Positions 35,415 to 47,404 are shown, counted from the stretch's first letter. The stretch: 64,000 nucleotides of DNA from Oryza sativa Japonica Group (GCF_034140825.1 NC_089045.1:1422501-1486500); one strand, 5' to 3'. Notes: a model not told the origin generated them from the sequence alone. Translations and numbers: made by a program.

Positions 35415-36400
35415 ATATATCTTCTTGAATTTTACCCTCAGATAAAACGTTGGCCTGGAAATAGGAAAGAGAGAAGCAATTCATCACTATAACATTATGG
35501 TGAATATTCAAACAAGTAAAGATTTATACTTGAACAATAGCGGCCGTACAGCTCTAGCCTCCATGGCAGCTGTAATTGTTGTACTAGTTTGAACCTCTTC
35601 CCAATCTTAATAAACTTCGGCCGCGTATCTTACGCCGGCCCGGCGAAAAAAAAAAGATTTATACTTGAAACACAAGTTTAATAATGTGCAATACAATCAA
35701 ACTGCTCAAATAAGGTGACATTCCAGCTTCCTTAGTTAGAGATCTATAGAAATTGCATGTTCAAAAAAAAAATCATCTGTAATGGTTTAACATTCAACAG
35801 GTAGGTGGAAAAGCACCATCTCTTTAAATGATCAGTCAGTTATCACAATGAAGATCTCTGAATTCAACAGTATTTTTGGGCTATAATTGTATACTATCAA
35901 CCCATAAAAGAGAGGAAAGTAACAAAGAAATAAACAAAATAATCTAATCAGACCAAAATCAAAGCGAATTTACAGATCATTTAGAAAAAGATTGGACATC
36001 AGATTCACACAAGAAGCTAAATTAGGAGCCACCTATGACCACACAAGAGGCTAATAGTGGAGCTTAGCACAAGACCAGATTAGCAGTAGAACGCAAAAAT
36101 GCACAGAATGCCAAGCTCACCTGTAGCGACAACACCGAGAAGCCAAAGCCCTCAGTAGCCTGAAGCAAGTGTTAGTAGAAGAGTGGAAAAGGGAAGGGGG
36201 CAATAGGAAGGCAACCTCAGCAACAAGAAGCAATGGAAGACCAAATAAAGGAGATAGGAAGCTGCAGTGCTGTGCTTGCGCCCTTTTTTTCTAGGATTCT
36301 TTGCTTTGGAGTACCACCATGAGAGAAGTTTTGTAGGGAAAGTGGAGAGCAATCTTGGTATCTTTAGCTGTCACTCTCACTTTTAAGTTTCACCTCATTC
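35415..36400 (-). other. 5' UTR intron and first exon of the acidic membrane protein gene
   Basis: On the minus strand a donor (CTACAG followed by GTGAGC) sits at about 36121 and an acceptor (TTTCCAG followed by GCCAACG) at about 35456. The intervening intron holds a LINE-like fragment (35535-35652). The pyrimidine-rich DNA up to about 36400 would be the untranslated first exon and promoter. Confidence 0.45.
35535..35652 (+). mobile_element. 5'-truncated retroposon (LINE 3' end or SINE-like) with target duplication
   Basis: A piece of about 118 bp ends in a poly(A) run after GCCGGCCCGGCG and is flanked by perfect 17-bp direct repeats AAAGATTTATACTTGAA (35518-35534 and 35653-35669). The poly(A) tail and long target duplication mark target-primed reverse transcription. 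Rice p-SINE elements end in poly(T), so a truncated LINE end is more likely. Confidence 0.8.
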
Positions 36401-38812
36401 GTTGCACAGTCTTCACTCCCTCTAGAATCTGGCTATTTTACCTGACCTGTCAAAGCTATTACTGTGCCTGAAACAAGTTAGATGTCAATATTTCTCCATC
36501 GGTGGAAATGCTTGGATAGCAGTAACTGAAATCGTAGAAGCTCCCTCTGTACCCGTAGAAGCTCATCCATCTTGTTTTCAGCTTCCAGACTGAATTTACA
36601 GGCACAAGCTGAGCTCTTCCTTTGAACATGTTCTCATAAGCACGGCACAAGTACAATGATAGCACATAATGTGCTCAACTTTTTTTCTGTGGGGAGAGAG
36701 CCTGTATGGATCAATGCATGCGAGTGACTGCTATATATATATTAAAAAAAGCACAAGTGAATAGTGATAAAGAAAGAAAAAGGGACTACACAACTCAGCT
36801 CATTTTAGTGATCAGCTGTACAATAAAGAAAGCACGTTTATGGACCACAAAAGTTGTAAGTAAACAATTTGCCGTACATCTGTACTATGTTAATCTGATA
36901 TCAACCTGAGGGCTCACTTTATGGACTCCAAACCGGACACAAACTTATACAGATCAAAGAAACAGATTTTACCTCCATTTTGAGTCTTTCGCCCCTTTCG
37001 CCAGTGCTACTGAACCCGATCTTGCAGCCATGGAAACAACTGCGAACTTATGGCCAAAACTTGTAAATTCGGCAGTGAATTCATGAGATTTCAGTCGGGT
37101 GGCACTAGCCACTAGAGAATCTGACGAGCCAAAGCAGCAGCTGCAACACATGGTGGAGCAAGGGAATTACCGGAACTACCCAATATTGGAATTTTACCGC
37201 AACTGAACCTATTGCCCTCCTCATTTCCTCAAGAACACAGGAAAGATCCCAATCAACAACTCGGCGAGTCAGCAGCGAAACGCCTCTTGTCAAAGCTATG
37301 GTACATTGGAACCCCAAGGTGGAGGAAGAGGATGATGAAGAAGAAGAAGAAGAAGACTTATTACCGGAACTTTGCAGTATGCGAGGAAGCAACCAGCAGA
37401 GGGGTGGAAATCTCGGGTCGAGGAGAGGAGAAGTTTGCATGTTGGTTTCTCGAAAAACTTGTCCTTGACCTCCCCGTGTTGCGATTCCGTTGAATCCATC
37501 CATGGGCGTACACCTCCGCAGCCTCCTCCCGATGCCCCGGCTGTTTCCGCCGCCGTCGTTGCCCCGGCCGCCGGAGTTGGAAGCGAAGGCGACGCCGCCG
37601 CTCGCTTGTTGGGTCGGGTCCCCAGCATAACTGTTTTGCAAAGTTGGCCCGTTTAAACATTCAGGCCCAAAAGCCGGATCGAGATTTCTGAGGCCCAAAA
37701 AGAGAAGTGCACCCAATGTATTTACCCATCTAATCTGTGCCGCAAATCCTTAATCGGACGTCTCACGGAGATCCTAGGGGTCGGAGTTTTCTTCTCCATC
37801 TATTTGGATCCCCCCGTTTATCAACTCCATCTACAGAACACATCTTTGATCGCCGCCTCCTCCATTGTTGTCCGATAATACTACTATCAATCTGCCTTCT
37901 GAATTCGAATGACTAATAATGTATGTCTTCTGAATTTGATTTCTTCAGGTGGCGGTTACGGTTTACAGACATGCCCATAGGCATACGTTCAGTATACATA
38001 ACTGATTTCAGGTTTCACTGTCAATGTTGCAGGAGATTTTCATGAAATATTCAGACTCCGGACGAGATTGGGACCATTAGCCTGAGTACACAATATGATT
38101 CAGTTACTTGGAAGTGGACTACCGATAGACAGTGGATCAGTAAACCTAATTAACAAGGACAATCAACCTCACTTCTAAACCATATTTTTTTCATCAAACT
38201 GGCAATTCGATTGTACGTCATTCTATTAGAAGAAGTAATTAAAAGTTAATACATGCGAACCATATATGGTCTTGTCTACTATTCAGCTGGGGGCCTAAGT
38301 CTAGTCTCTTTCAGTACCAATGTGATTCAGAACTTGTTCGATATCCTGACAGAAACACAAACAGGAAGGGATGAACAAGTACAGTCACACCGCTGTTCAT
38401 AACACAGACCGGTGGAGTAACTGCATAACGTTTTGACAAAGATAGCCCGCTGACAAAAATATACAAGAAACGCGAAAACGAAATGCATCTTGAAGCACAT
38501 TGTCCACGTAATGCTAGCTGCTAATTAATGATTATATGCATTTGACATCTTGAATCGTGGATGGAGTTCAGGAAAAGTGAAGGAGATATCCGAACCAATC
38601 GTCAATCGATCAAACACAGGCTGGAACCGGGCATTTGGCACTTAGCTGACTCTGTTCAGAGAATCAACTAAATTGTCTCACAGAATTGATACAGAAGCAA
38701 TGCAACATGTATGCTTGCTTTTGCAGGGTAACCATCAGGGGAAAGCAGAGCTGGTATCCTTGCTCTCCTGCTCCTAGATTCTCTCCGCCAGTTCTCCATC
38801 ATCTCCTCTGCT
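36401..38812. other. Spacer without a recognised gene
   Basis: Several minus-strand frames (36459-36665, 36969-37151, 37105-37716) exist, but the longest starts at a non-ATG codon and none shows a known domain. A GAA microsatellite lies at about 37334-37357, and GGCCCAAA-type motifs lie at 37640-37705, possibly a promoter of an unrecognised transcript. The part from 38134 to 38664 is one copy of the direct repeat around the NLR gene. Confidence 0.4.
38134..38664. repeat. Direct repeat A, 3' flank of the NLR gene
   Basis: This stretch matches 43613-44705 in the same orientation. Shared blocks include CCAATGTGATTCA, CTGACAGAAACAC, CACGTAATGCTAGCTGCTAA and GAGATATCCGAACCAATCG. It lies directly downstream of the NLR stop codon; its partner lies upstream of the NLR start. 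Confidence 0.75.
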
Positions 38813-41800
38813 TCACACTCGTAGCTCTCGGTCGGATGAGAGCATCTTATGCTTGTTCACCATTTGAGTTGTAAGGGTGGGACGGTTGGGATGGAGGTCA
38901 GCTGCATGCGCCAATGCTGTCTTCGCTTCCTCCACCTCCGCAGCAGCAGTAGCATCCTCACATTGGATCGTTGCAGTGACCCTCTGGAGCGAACTGCTAG
39001 CAACTTTTTCAAAGCCAAGCTGCATATGCAGATTGTCAAAGCCAGGCTGCATTTCCACCATATCTTTTAGGAACCGTACGTAGACACAAAACACAAGGGA
39101 TTCAAGGCTTGGCATCATGATGGAAGGTGCTACTGCTATGCATATGCCGCCGTCGTTTTCACGGCCGTGCAAATCATCAAACCGGGCAAATAAAAAGGGA
39201 GAAACAAAGAATCTCAATTTCCGAAATAAGTAGCGTTGCAGATCACCATTCCTTATGCTTACTAGCCTGGTGTAATCTGAACACAGTTTGAGATAACAGA
39301 GCTCTGGTAGCCTCCCAAGGGTTTCCATGTCCTGTTCTTGCACCACATGCACTGACACATCTAGATGGGTGAGGTTCAAAAGAAGTGAAGAGTTGATCCA
39401 TACTGGTAGTCCAGAGAACTTGAAGCATTCCAAGCACAGCTGTCCAAGGCGCTGAGGGGTCACAAAACATGCTTCCCGTGTGATGCCGCTCGGTAATGCT
39501 GAGCCCAAAATACACAAAGTGCGGATCTTGTGCAGATTTGCTAGCGATTCTAGCAAATCTCTCTCCATGCCCTCATCGCTAATATGAATGGTACACCGGA
39601 GAATCCTTAGCTCCCTCAGCTTGCCCAGCTCCTTCACAAACTGCCTTGTTGAGACATCATCAACCGGCCATATCTTCAGCTCTTGCAATGAAGTAAGATT
39701 CCCGATCAAACCAGCTGGAACTGCTATACTGTCATTGATACGTAGGCACAACAGTTGTTTCAAAAGGCCCACAGCCTCCGGGAGCTGTTGTATTCCAGTA
39801 CCTGACAAATTCAGCGTTTGTAGAAACTTGAGATCTCCTACTTCCTTGGGGAACTCATCAATACGTGTATTCCAAATCCCCAGATATCTCAGGTGGCGTA
39901 AATTCCCTACATGCTCTAATCTATGTTTTCCACAAGCTTCCCCAGTAACACTACAATCCTCCAAAGTTAAAACGCGTAGAACTCGAAAGTATGATGTTAC
40001 CACATTAATATCGCCGCACTGAGTGGCACTGAAGGACCTCACTTTCTCCAAACCCACATTAACCAGCTGAGGGTGGTTGTGCTCTTCAACACTCCTACCG
40101 TGCACAGCCAACCTGCGAGCATTGCTACCCACCATAAGTTGTTTTTGTTGGTCATCGCTGTCCAATATAGTGGCGAACTTTTCTTCACTCGATAACGAAC
40201 AGACCAGATCAAGCACCATATCATGCACACGACAACCATATACATACCCATTATCTTCTAACTCCATCGGTTGGATCATGCTTCTATTTATTAGCTCGTT
40301 GAAGTACCCTTCCCCAAGCTCAAATAATCCTATCCCCGTTGCATGTTCATTCTGGATAAAACCTTCAGCTATCCACTTCCATATCAAAAGATTTTTCTCG
40401 ATCCCATATTCTTCCCGAAATAGACTCAGATACAGCATGCAAGCCTTTAGATGTGAAGGAAGGTCATAGTAACTAAAAGACAGTATTCTTCGAGTATTCT
40501 CTACAATGTCATTGCCTCTTTCACCAAAACCAATAGAATTGTACACATTAGACCAGTCCTCCCCTGATTTACTTGCCAACAAACTAGCTATTGTGATGAT
40601 AGCTAATGGCACACCACCACATTTTTTCAAAATTTTATCACATGCCTCAGTTGAAAGACTGTCTAGGAATCTGTCTTCACCATCATTTATTCTAGAATAT
40701 AATAATATTTCAGAGTCATCACGAGAAAGTGGTTGCATTTTGTAAATATCACCGATATGCGTGGCGACTTCAAAAATACGAGTAGTTACCACTACTCTAC
40801 CTCCACAATTACTATGTTGCAGAGCACATCTGATCAATTCCCATGATTTCTTATCCCATATGTCATCAATAACAAACAAAAACCTATGCATCCACATCAC
40901 AGTACAATAACATAAGTTAGTAACCATGCCTAGTGGGAAGAATGTAAAAAACAAGAATAACACCAAGGTGGCACCGTGGCAACCATTTGAAAGAACACAC
41001 GAAAATGCCACTATAAATCAACAATTTGTAGAAAGTCGATCTAGTGTGAATAAATCAAATATTATAAAGTTACAAGTTGTATACAACTTTTTTTAAACAA
41101 TGTTGATGGAAGAAACTCTTTATAATAGCCATACTGTATATCAGCTTAGAAAGCATATGCCGCATATCATCCACGATCTATCAGATAAAACGAACTAGAC
41201 CTTAATCTATAACTATAATAGATATCAATCATATTCTCAATGTTCTTGTCCAATCAACTTGACTGTGCCTCAGTTACCTTTGGATGCATTTTGCTTTATA
41301 GCCTAATATGTCATACCCAAATGATTTTCTCAAACAATTGTTCATGACCATGCGCATTGACAACATAAATAATATGCTATAATGCACCAGCCCATTAATA
41401 TTCTTATTTCAGCTCATCTGCTCATGTGTACATTCAAGTTTAGGCTGTGCGTGACCCAATTATTCTATTGTAGTGGTAGTCCTGCCTCGGTAAATTTAGA
41501 TATGTTTGTGCTACCTTACAATGCTTTATGATATAATTGTAGCACTTTGGGTTAACTTTTTCTACACGAATCTTGGTCAAAAGCAAGCATAAGCATTTGT
41601 GCTTTCTGTATACAAACATGCCCCTACAAAAAGGGCGATGCAACATTGAAGGTGAGGTCTTATATGTTCAGGTACTAAAACAAAATTCACATGCTGAACT
41701 GCTGATGAATACGTAGATGTTCATACCTCTTGTTCTGGATGAGTTTCCGTAGTTCGTTGATGAGCTGCCTTTCATCCAATATCATCACATTTGGATTCAT

Positions 41801-42549
41801 GTAGTCAAAATCAATAAGAATATCCCTCAAGACTTTCTTCATGTCAGGATCCCGACCAACCGGAACAAAAGCCCCACAGTCAAATGCCAGTTTATGTTTG
41901 TCATATACTGCTTTGGAAAGAGTGGTTTTGCCGAGTCCTCCAAATCCAACAATAGAGACAATCTTCATTTTCTCGTCGGAGGCATGAACATCATCCCCAA
42001 GGGATAATATCTTTACGAGCTTTTCACTCTGCTTTTCAATGCCAACAAGCTCTGTCGTCTTTTTGTATAGCGCCTGAAGGCGAGGATCGATGGTAACAGG
42101 ACCTGTAACCTTGGCGATAATGTTGTCCACCATGTACCTGTCACGCCTTGCAGCCACCTCCTCGACTTTCTTGTTCACGTCTTGGATAGCTCCAGCGATC
42201 TTATGGTGATGCTTGCACTTGTTGAAGAAATTAGCCATCTTCTTCCGGAAGCGCCTGAGCATGTGTGTGTCAAGAGGCTCAGGACCATCGATGTGCACCA
42301 AGAAAGCGTCGACGACGTCCTCCATGTCGTAGGACAGCTCCCTGACATCCCCTGCCCAGAGCTTGACCAGCTCGTCGAGCTGGTCTGGAGGCACCTCACC
42401 GACCTTGAGGAGGACAGCATTCATGCTCTCCAGCTCCTGTGAGAGATGCTTGATCTTCTTCCTCACGCCTTTGTGCAAGTCGTACTCCTCCTTGAGTACC
42501 TCAACCAGCTTGGGGAGAAGGCTCCCTATCGCCCCGTCCCCAACTCCAT
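38813..42549 (-). pseudogene. CC-NB-ARC-LRR (NLR) resistance-type gene with a frame break at the N-terminus
   Basis: Exon 1 (41727-42549) and exon 2 (38813-40883) are joined by an 843-bp GT-AG intron falling within the kinase-2 region (KR then FLFVIDDIW). The coiled coil includes an EDVVDAFLVH (EDVID-like) motif. NB-ARC motifs are intact: P-loop GFGGLGKTTL, kinase-2 FLFVIDDIWD, RNBS-B GGRVVVTTR, GLPL-type CGGVPLAI, and VHD replacing MHD in CRVHDMVLDLV. LRRs follow (LRHLRYLGIWNTRIDEFPKE, FLQTLNLSGTGIQQLP). This is an intracellular immune receptor architecture. The canonical ATG at 42549 (MELGTG) is out of frame with GAIGSLLPKLVEVLKEE; one G is missing from a G run near 42533. With it, 964 aa would result. 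As read, the first in-frame ATG is at 42424, giving 922 aa that lack about 42 residues of the coiled coil. Confidence 0.8.
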
Positions 42550-43186
42550 GCTCGCTGGCTCAGTCAGTTGGTGGTCTTGTTTGTGCGCACAGATTGGGCA
42601 GCTAGTAGGTTGATGGTATATCGACTAAACATAGGAGAGCATGCAAAAGTTTAAAATGCACTTCATCTTCGATGACGAACACTGAACACCAAGCATCCCA
42701 ATGCCGTGAAGATACAAAGTAGCAGTACTAATCAAGCGTCAAACTTTGCGGCCGTGCAACTTGATCACATGTTTACACGCACTCTTGACCCCCCTGTCAG
42801 GCTGTCACGCGTGCTGCACGCGAGTTTACCATATTTTGTCCACGACGCCCTGCAAGCAAAAATTACCAGTGAAATAAGGGAGAAAACTTAATCAATCTGT
42901 CCTGTTAACGAACAATTTGCAGATGAACACAGATATGAAATATGCAGTCATTGCTGAAGTCTGGGATGATGAGCTTCCCAGTGAGCAAACATATATCAGG
43001 CAAAACGTGATGTCAGCATCGGGAGCAAGCAAAAGGCCGCGGCGGGGGCGTTGTCCAGTGCAGGCTGGAGCGGCGGAGGCGCGGAGCACAGGGGGCTGGA
43101 TCTCGACGACGAGGGGGGCCCGCCTGCCGGCGCCAGCGGCAGCGGCAGCACCTGCAGCCACAATGCCGCATCACCTCATCCTACAC

Positions 43187-43233
43187 ATATGCAGAGGTTG
43201 TGAGCCAGTCGCTGCCTCACAACCTCTGCATAT
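43187..43233. repeat. Perfect 18-bp hairpin with 11-nt loop
   Basis: The arms ATATGCAGAGGTTGTGAG (43187-43204) and CTCACAACCTCTGCATAT (43216-43233) are exact reverse complements around an 11-nt loop. It lies inside a GC-rich block without a gene. It may be the mark of a small inverted duplication. Confidence 0.7.
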
Positions 43234-43874
43234 TCCGGGCATTGGCGCCGTCCTCCCGATTCATCGTCGGGACGGTAGGTGGAGAGACGAGGGGCGCTTT
43301 GGAGAGAAGGGGAAGCGACGGCGGAGCCGGAGAGGAGGGAGGAGGAGGTGGTGGCGGCCGAGGATGCGGCGAGCCGGCTACGGAAGCGGCGGAGCCGCGG
43401 AGGCGTCACTGGCGAGTGCTGGCCAAATGGGCCGGCACGGTGGAACTGTAGCAGGGCCCAACACGGCACGGGCACGAAAGCCCATGGGCCGTGCCGTGAC
43501 TGGGCCGCCACCTTGGAACTCGCTGTGCGCCTGTGCTTGAGCAGCATAGCAAGGTCTTTTAGAAAAAAAAAAAAAACTAGCAAGGTGTGTGGAAATTGAA
43601 AGTGGAATATTACGATCAGTAAGCCTAACAAGGACAATCAACTAGACTTATGATTCGGAACCATATGCTCTCTCTCTCTCTCTCATCATCTGCTATTCAC
43701 CTGGGGGACCAAGTCTTTCTTTCGGTACCAATGTGATTCAAGACTTGTTCTATATTCTGACAGAAACACGAAGTACAGTTGCACTACTGTTGACAACAAA
43801 AACTAGTGGATTGATTGCACTACGTTTTTCGCAAACAAAAATGATACTTACACCGTTCCAACGGAATAGCTGAC

Positions 43875-43934
43875 GTTCTGATAATATCAATATGATATCT
43901 AGGTGTTCTGATAATATCAATATGATATCTAGGT
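43875..43934. repeat. Two tandem 30-bp units
   Basis: The unit beginning GTTCTGATAATATC and ending GATATCTAGGT occurs twice head to tail (43875-43904, 43905-43934) without a mismatch. It has not diverged at all, so it is probably recent. Confidence 0.85.
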
Positions 43935-44039
43935 GATCTAGTCTCTACGTGTACCACGTTTAATACTGAAGATATCAAATCCGATATATATAAATATCAT
44001 ACTGACGTCATGCTACATTAGTTATTTTCGTTGGAGCGG

Positions 44040-44264
44040 TATAATAATGCCGTTTTGTAGTCTCCTCTTTTATAATCTAATAGCTCATTCGTACAATGGT
44101 TAGCTATAAAAATATACTACACTATTACTACCCGGTCCCGCCTCTCATACACACATAACGTCTTGAAGTCTGTGTTGTAGCCGGCTATAAATATGTAGCA
44201 TGCTTTTTTCTCTCTTGTCTTTTCTTCTCGATATGTGGTTATAGCTGGTTTATAGCTTGCTATT
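44040..44264. mobile_element. Partial Tourist-like MITE, related to its neighbour
   Basis: Internal blocks (TAGCTCATTCGTACAATGG, TCATACACACATAACGTCTT, TATAGCTTGCTATTTT) match the complete element at 44268-44511. The left terminus is not clear, so it is either an older copy or one truncated by its neighbour. Confidence 0.55.
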
Positions 44265-44267
44265 TTA

Positions 44268-44511
44268 GAGCAAGTTCAATAGTATAGCCAAGTACTAGCT
44301 CCAATTCATCTATAGCCAATCTAATAGCTCATTCATACAATAGTTACATACTACACAATTAATACATGGTCCCATCTGTCATACACACACCGTGTCTTCG
44401 AGTCCGTGCTACAGCTGACTACAAATCTGTAGCCCGCTACCCTTCTCTCTTCTTATTTATCTTCTTAAAATATGTTTGCAGCTAGCTTATAACCTGCTAT
44501 TGTATCTGCTC
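44268..44511. mobile_element. Tourist-type (PIF/Harbinger) MITE, 244 bp
   Basis: The left end GAGCAAGTTCAATAG and the right end CTATTGTATCTGCTC are inverted and flanked by TTA on both sides (44265-44267, 44512-44514). The 3-bp TTA duplication is diagnostic for PIF/Harbinger-mobilised elements. Confidence 0.82.
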
Positions 44512-45129
44512 TTACATGCTCTAACAAAGCAACACGGAAACCAAGTGCGTGCAAATTGTCCACGTAATGCTAGCTGCTAATTAATGATCATGCATGTGTG
44601 CCATCTTGAATGGTGGAGAAGTGAAAGAGATATCCGAACCAATCGATCAAAACAGGCAGGAACCGGCCATTTGACTCACGTATTAGTTGACTCTCTTCAC
44701 TAGAGACAGTAGCGTGTTGTATGGTGAGCTCAGGAAGACATTTTTTTGCTTGATTTCACCAGTTGAATCGGTGTGATACACGTACGTACGTGGCTCCGTT
44801 TTCGCTTCAGATTTCAGCAGGTGTAGCACTGCAGTGCAGACCATTTGTCCTTGCACTTCCTCGCACTACACGTTCGAGATGTTTACTACTACCAACTGTT
44901 GAATTTCCTCTCTGAAGACTGTGTGCTAGACTAGAGTCAGGTATTTCCATAATTTTTGATCAATGATTCCAGCCAGTATTCCAAGTTGCTTGGACCTCAA
45001 TTTTGATTAGCATTACATCATCATCATTCTAGACAGACAGGACAGTACTGTTGTAGCAGAAAGAACTTTTAAAGTTTCAGAAAATGCATGCCTCCAGTCA
45101 AATTTTCAGAAAAAGAAGGATCAATCTAG

Positions 45130-45370
45130 ACAGACAAGACAGAAAGAACTCTTAAGGTGTGTTTAAATAAAAAAAATTTGGCCAAAAATATAACATCAAA
45201 TATTTAGACATATATATGGAGCATTAAATGTGGAAAAAAAAAACCAATTACACAGTTTGCATGTAAATTGCGAGACAAATCTTTTGAGCCTAATTGCACC
45301 ATGATTTGATAATGTGATACTACAGTAAATATTTGCTAATTATAAATTAATTAGGCTTAATAAATTCAGC
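45130..45370. mobile_element. Piece of a common grass MITE
   Basis: The text TTGCATGTAAATTGCGAGAC, AATCTTTTGAGCCTAATTG and AATTAATTAGGCTTAAT is a frequently repeated grass sequence. I recognise the motif but not its superfamily, and the ends are not sharp here. Confidence 0.45.
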
Positions 45371-46790
45371 ACAACCGTCTGACATGTATACCAGTGAAAG
45401 TCCAGCCACAATCTCTTGCATGCATTTGGAGCATGCCGTAGCATACTGTTTCAGCACAACCGAATGATTCAGAACATGCACTAGCTGTGGCATATTTGCT
45501 ACTAGTAAGACTATGTTATCGAAATTAAACAGTCCAAAACGATTTGAGGATACTACTCACATGTGTGCTTGACTTGACGATGTAGGAGTGTAGTATTGTC
45601 CAACAGCACGAGCTAGTCAAAACTCAAAAGAGGAGTCAAGCAAGCCGCAAAGCCAACAGCCTACAAGTACCTGACATTGACCTGGTGATGAAAAGTCTCA
45701 GCTTACACCCAACCATTTTCACATTTGCCAACAACATAAACAAAGCAAAGAAATGAGCTTGCCAAACCTTTCCTTTGTTGGTTTCTGTACAAGAAAAATG
45801 ATGGATTAATGTTACATCATTTGATTTCGAAATATTGATGAAACTGAAAGCGTCCATTTCATTCGTCTTGTGCGCTTACTCTGATTCATGCCAGGTCAAG
45901 ATTTAATTAGGTTAATTAATTGCATGTATGATATGGACTACTACAAGTTAGTACTGACCGTTATATACAAACACGGTCAAAATTAACCTAATTAATTAAA
46001 CAGATGAATTGGGAAAAATATATATAATGTAATGAATCAATGTTTGAATTGAGCGAAATATCACCATGTACTCTGTACGTAGTTTGGAACAGGGCACGCG
46101 ATTCTGATCTGACGACACATCAAAACTATGGGCACGAGCGTGCGTTAGCTTGCATGCACGCGAGATCACACCTAGTTTAATTGGTCAATTTTGATTCGCA
46201 AATTCTGTACGTCCACGTGTACGTACGTACGTAAGCACATGTTCTTAATTTGTTTGTATTGTTCAATGGTACATGTGTATTCTCCAATCAAATTGTACAC
46301 AGTTGATGATCCGTCCATATTGTACTATCTGAGGAGCGATTAGATCGTGTTTGAAATTCCAGAAACGATTAGTATAGGACTAGCTAGGATTTCAGTTCAT
46401 TAATAATTAGTAATTATTAAGTTAGGTACAAATAAGCATGTACGTAGTACTATACTATTTGTAGACAACTAAGAACACATATTATCGATCATTCTCTCTT
46501 TTCACTCGTTAATTATCTGGTGATATCAGACCTGAATGCAATCATATCGTTGTTGTCATGTTGTGGATTAGTCCAACAACATACCAAACTCTTGTAATAT
46601 GATCACTTGAGGTTGAAGCAAAATTAAATTACGTTTCAACACCTAGCTAGCTAACATGTACAGCCACTCTTGTTGATTACCATGCCACATTTAATGAGGC
46701 AACTAAAAGATCGTTTTGCTTCAGAAAAAAATAGTTTGATGCCAAATCCCCATCTATATATGAATTTCTTTTTTAAAAGATTTTTCTACA

Positions 46791-47404
46791 AGTAAAATAT
46801 ATGATTGGTCCTTAAACTTGAGCGGAGTTGTCACTTAGGTCAACTAAAATTTCAAAATTGCATGTTTAAATTCATCATCTTGGTTTAATGAACTACGATA
46901 GGTCCAAAACTCGTTTGACGAGAGCTTACTGATGACATGGCGCTCCATGTAGGCAACAATTTTGTATCCGCTCTCTTCCGCATCATAGTGTGGCCCCCTC
47001 TTACCCCAAAGCACCCCCAAATGCTCTAAATCTCTATCTCCATTGTCTTCTCCCCGATGGCTAGAGTTATGACAGCGAGGGTAATGTCGCACACTCACTT
47101 GCCACTCTCCCTCGCAATCTTCGTATTAGGGGAGAATGGGACTGGGAGGGATTTGGGGGGATTCTGTGTAGTTTGTATGGGAGGGGTCCAAAAGCAAAAT
47201 TACCGCCACGGCGCCACGCTATGACACGGTGGAGGGTGGATGGAAAATTATTGCCTAAATGGAGCGCCACATCATTGGTCAACTTTGTTCAAACGAGGTT
47301 TGGACTGTTGTGGTTCATTAAATTAAGATGGTAGAACTGAACATGCAATTTTTAAGTTTAGGCACATCTGCTAAAGTTTAAGTATTGGCAATGTATTTCC
47401 ATTT
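46791..47404. mobile_element. Foldback MITE, same family as 6623-7101, degenerate
   Basis: The left arm (TTGGTCCTTAAACTTGAGCG, TTGTCACTTAGGTC) mirrors the right arm (TTTAAGTATTGGCAATGTAT) and matches the element in the CID gene intron, including GGCGCTCCATGTAGGCAAC in the interior. It is more diverged than that copy. Confidence 0.65.

Larger units (their letters stand above)
43613..44705. repeat. Direct repeat B, upstream of the NLR gene, with MITE insertions
   Basis: It matches repeat A (38134-38664) in the same orientation at both ends: 43613-43815 and about 44560-44705. The extra 600 bp or so in the middle contains the 30-bp tandem repeat and Tourist-type MITEs, which entered after the duplication. 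Confidence 0.75.

Noticed and set aside
37105-37716. Minus-strand frame of about 203 codons with a poly-Ser run
   Set aside because: It starts at TTG, the Ser run comes from a GAA microsatellite, and no domain is seen; left unassigned.
43176-43637. Minus-strand frame of 153 codons in the GC-rich islet
   Set aside because: The opposite strand is equally open, the composition is biased, and no domain supports either strand.
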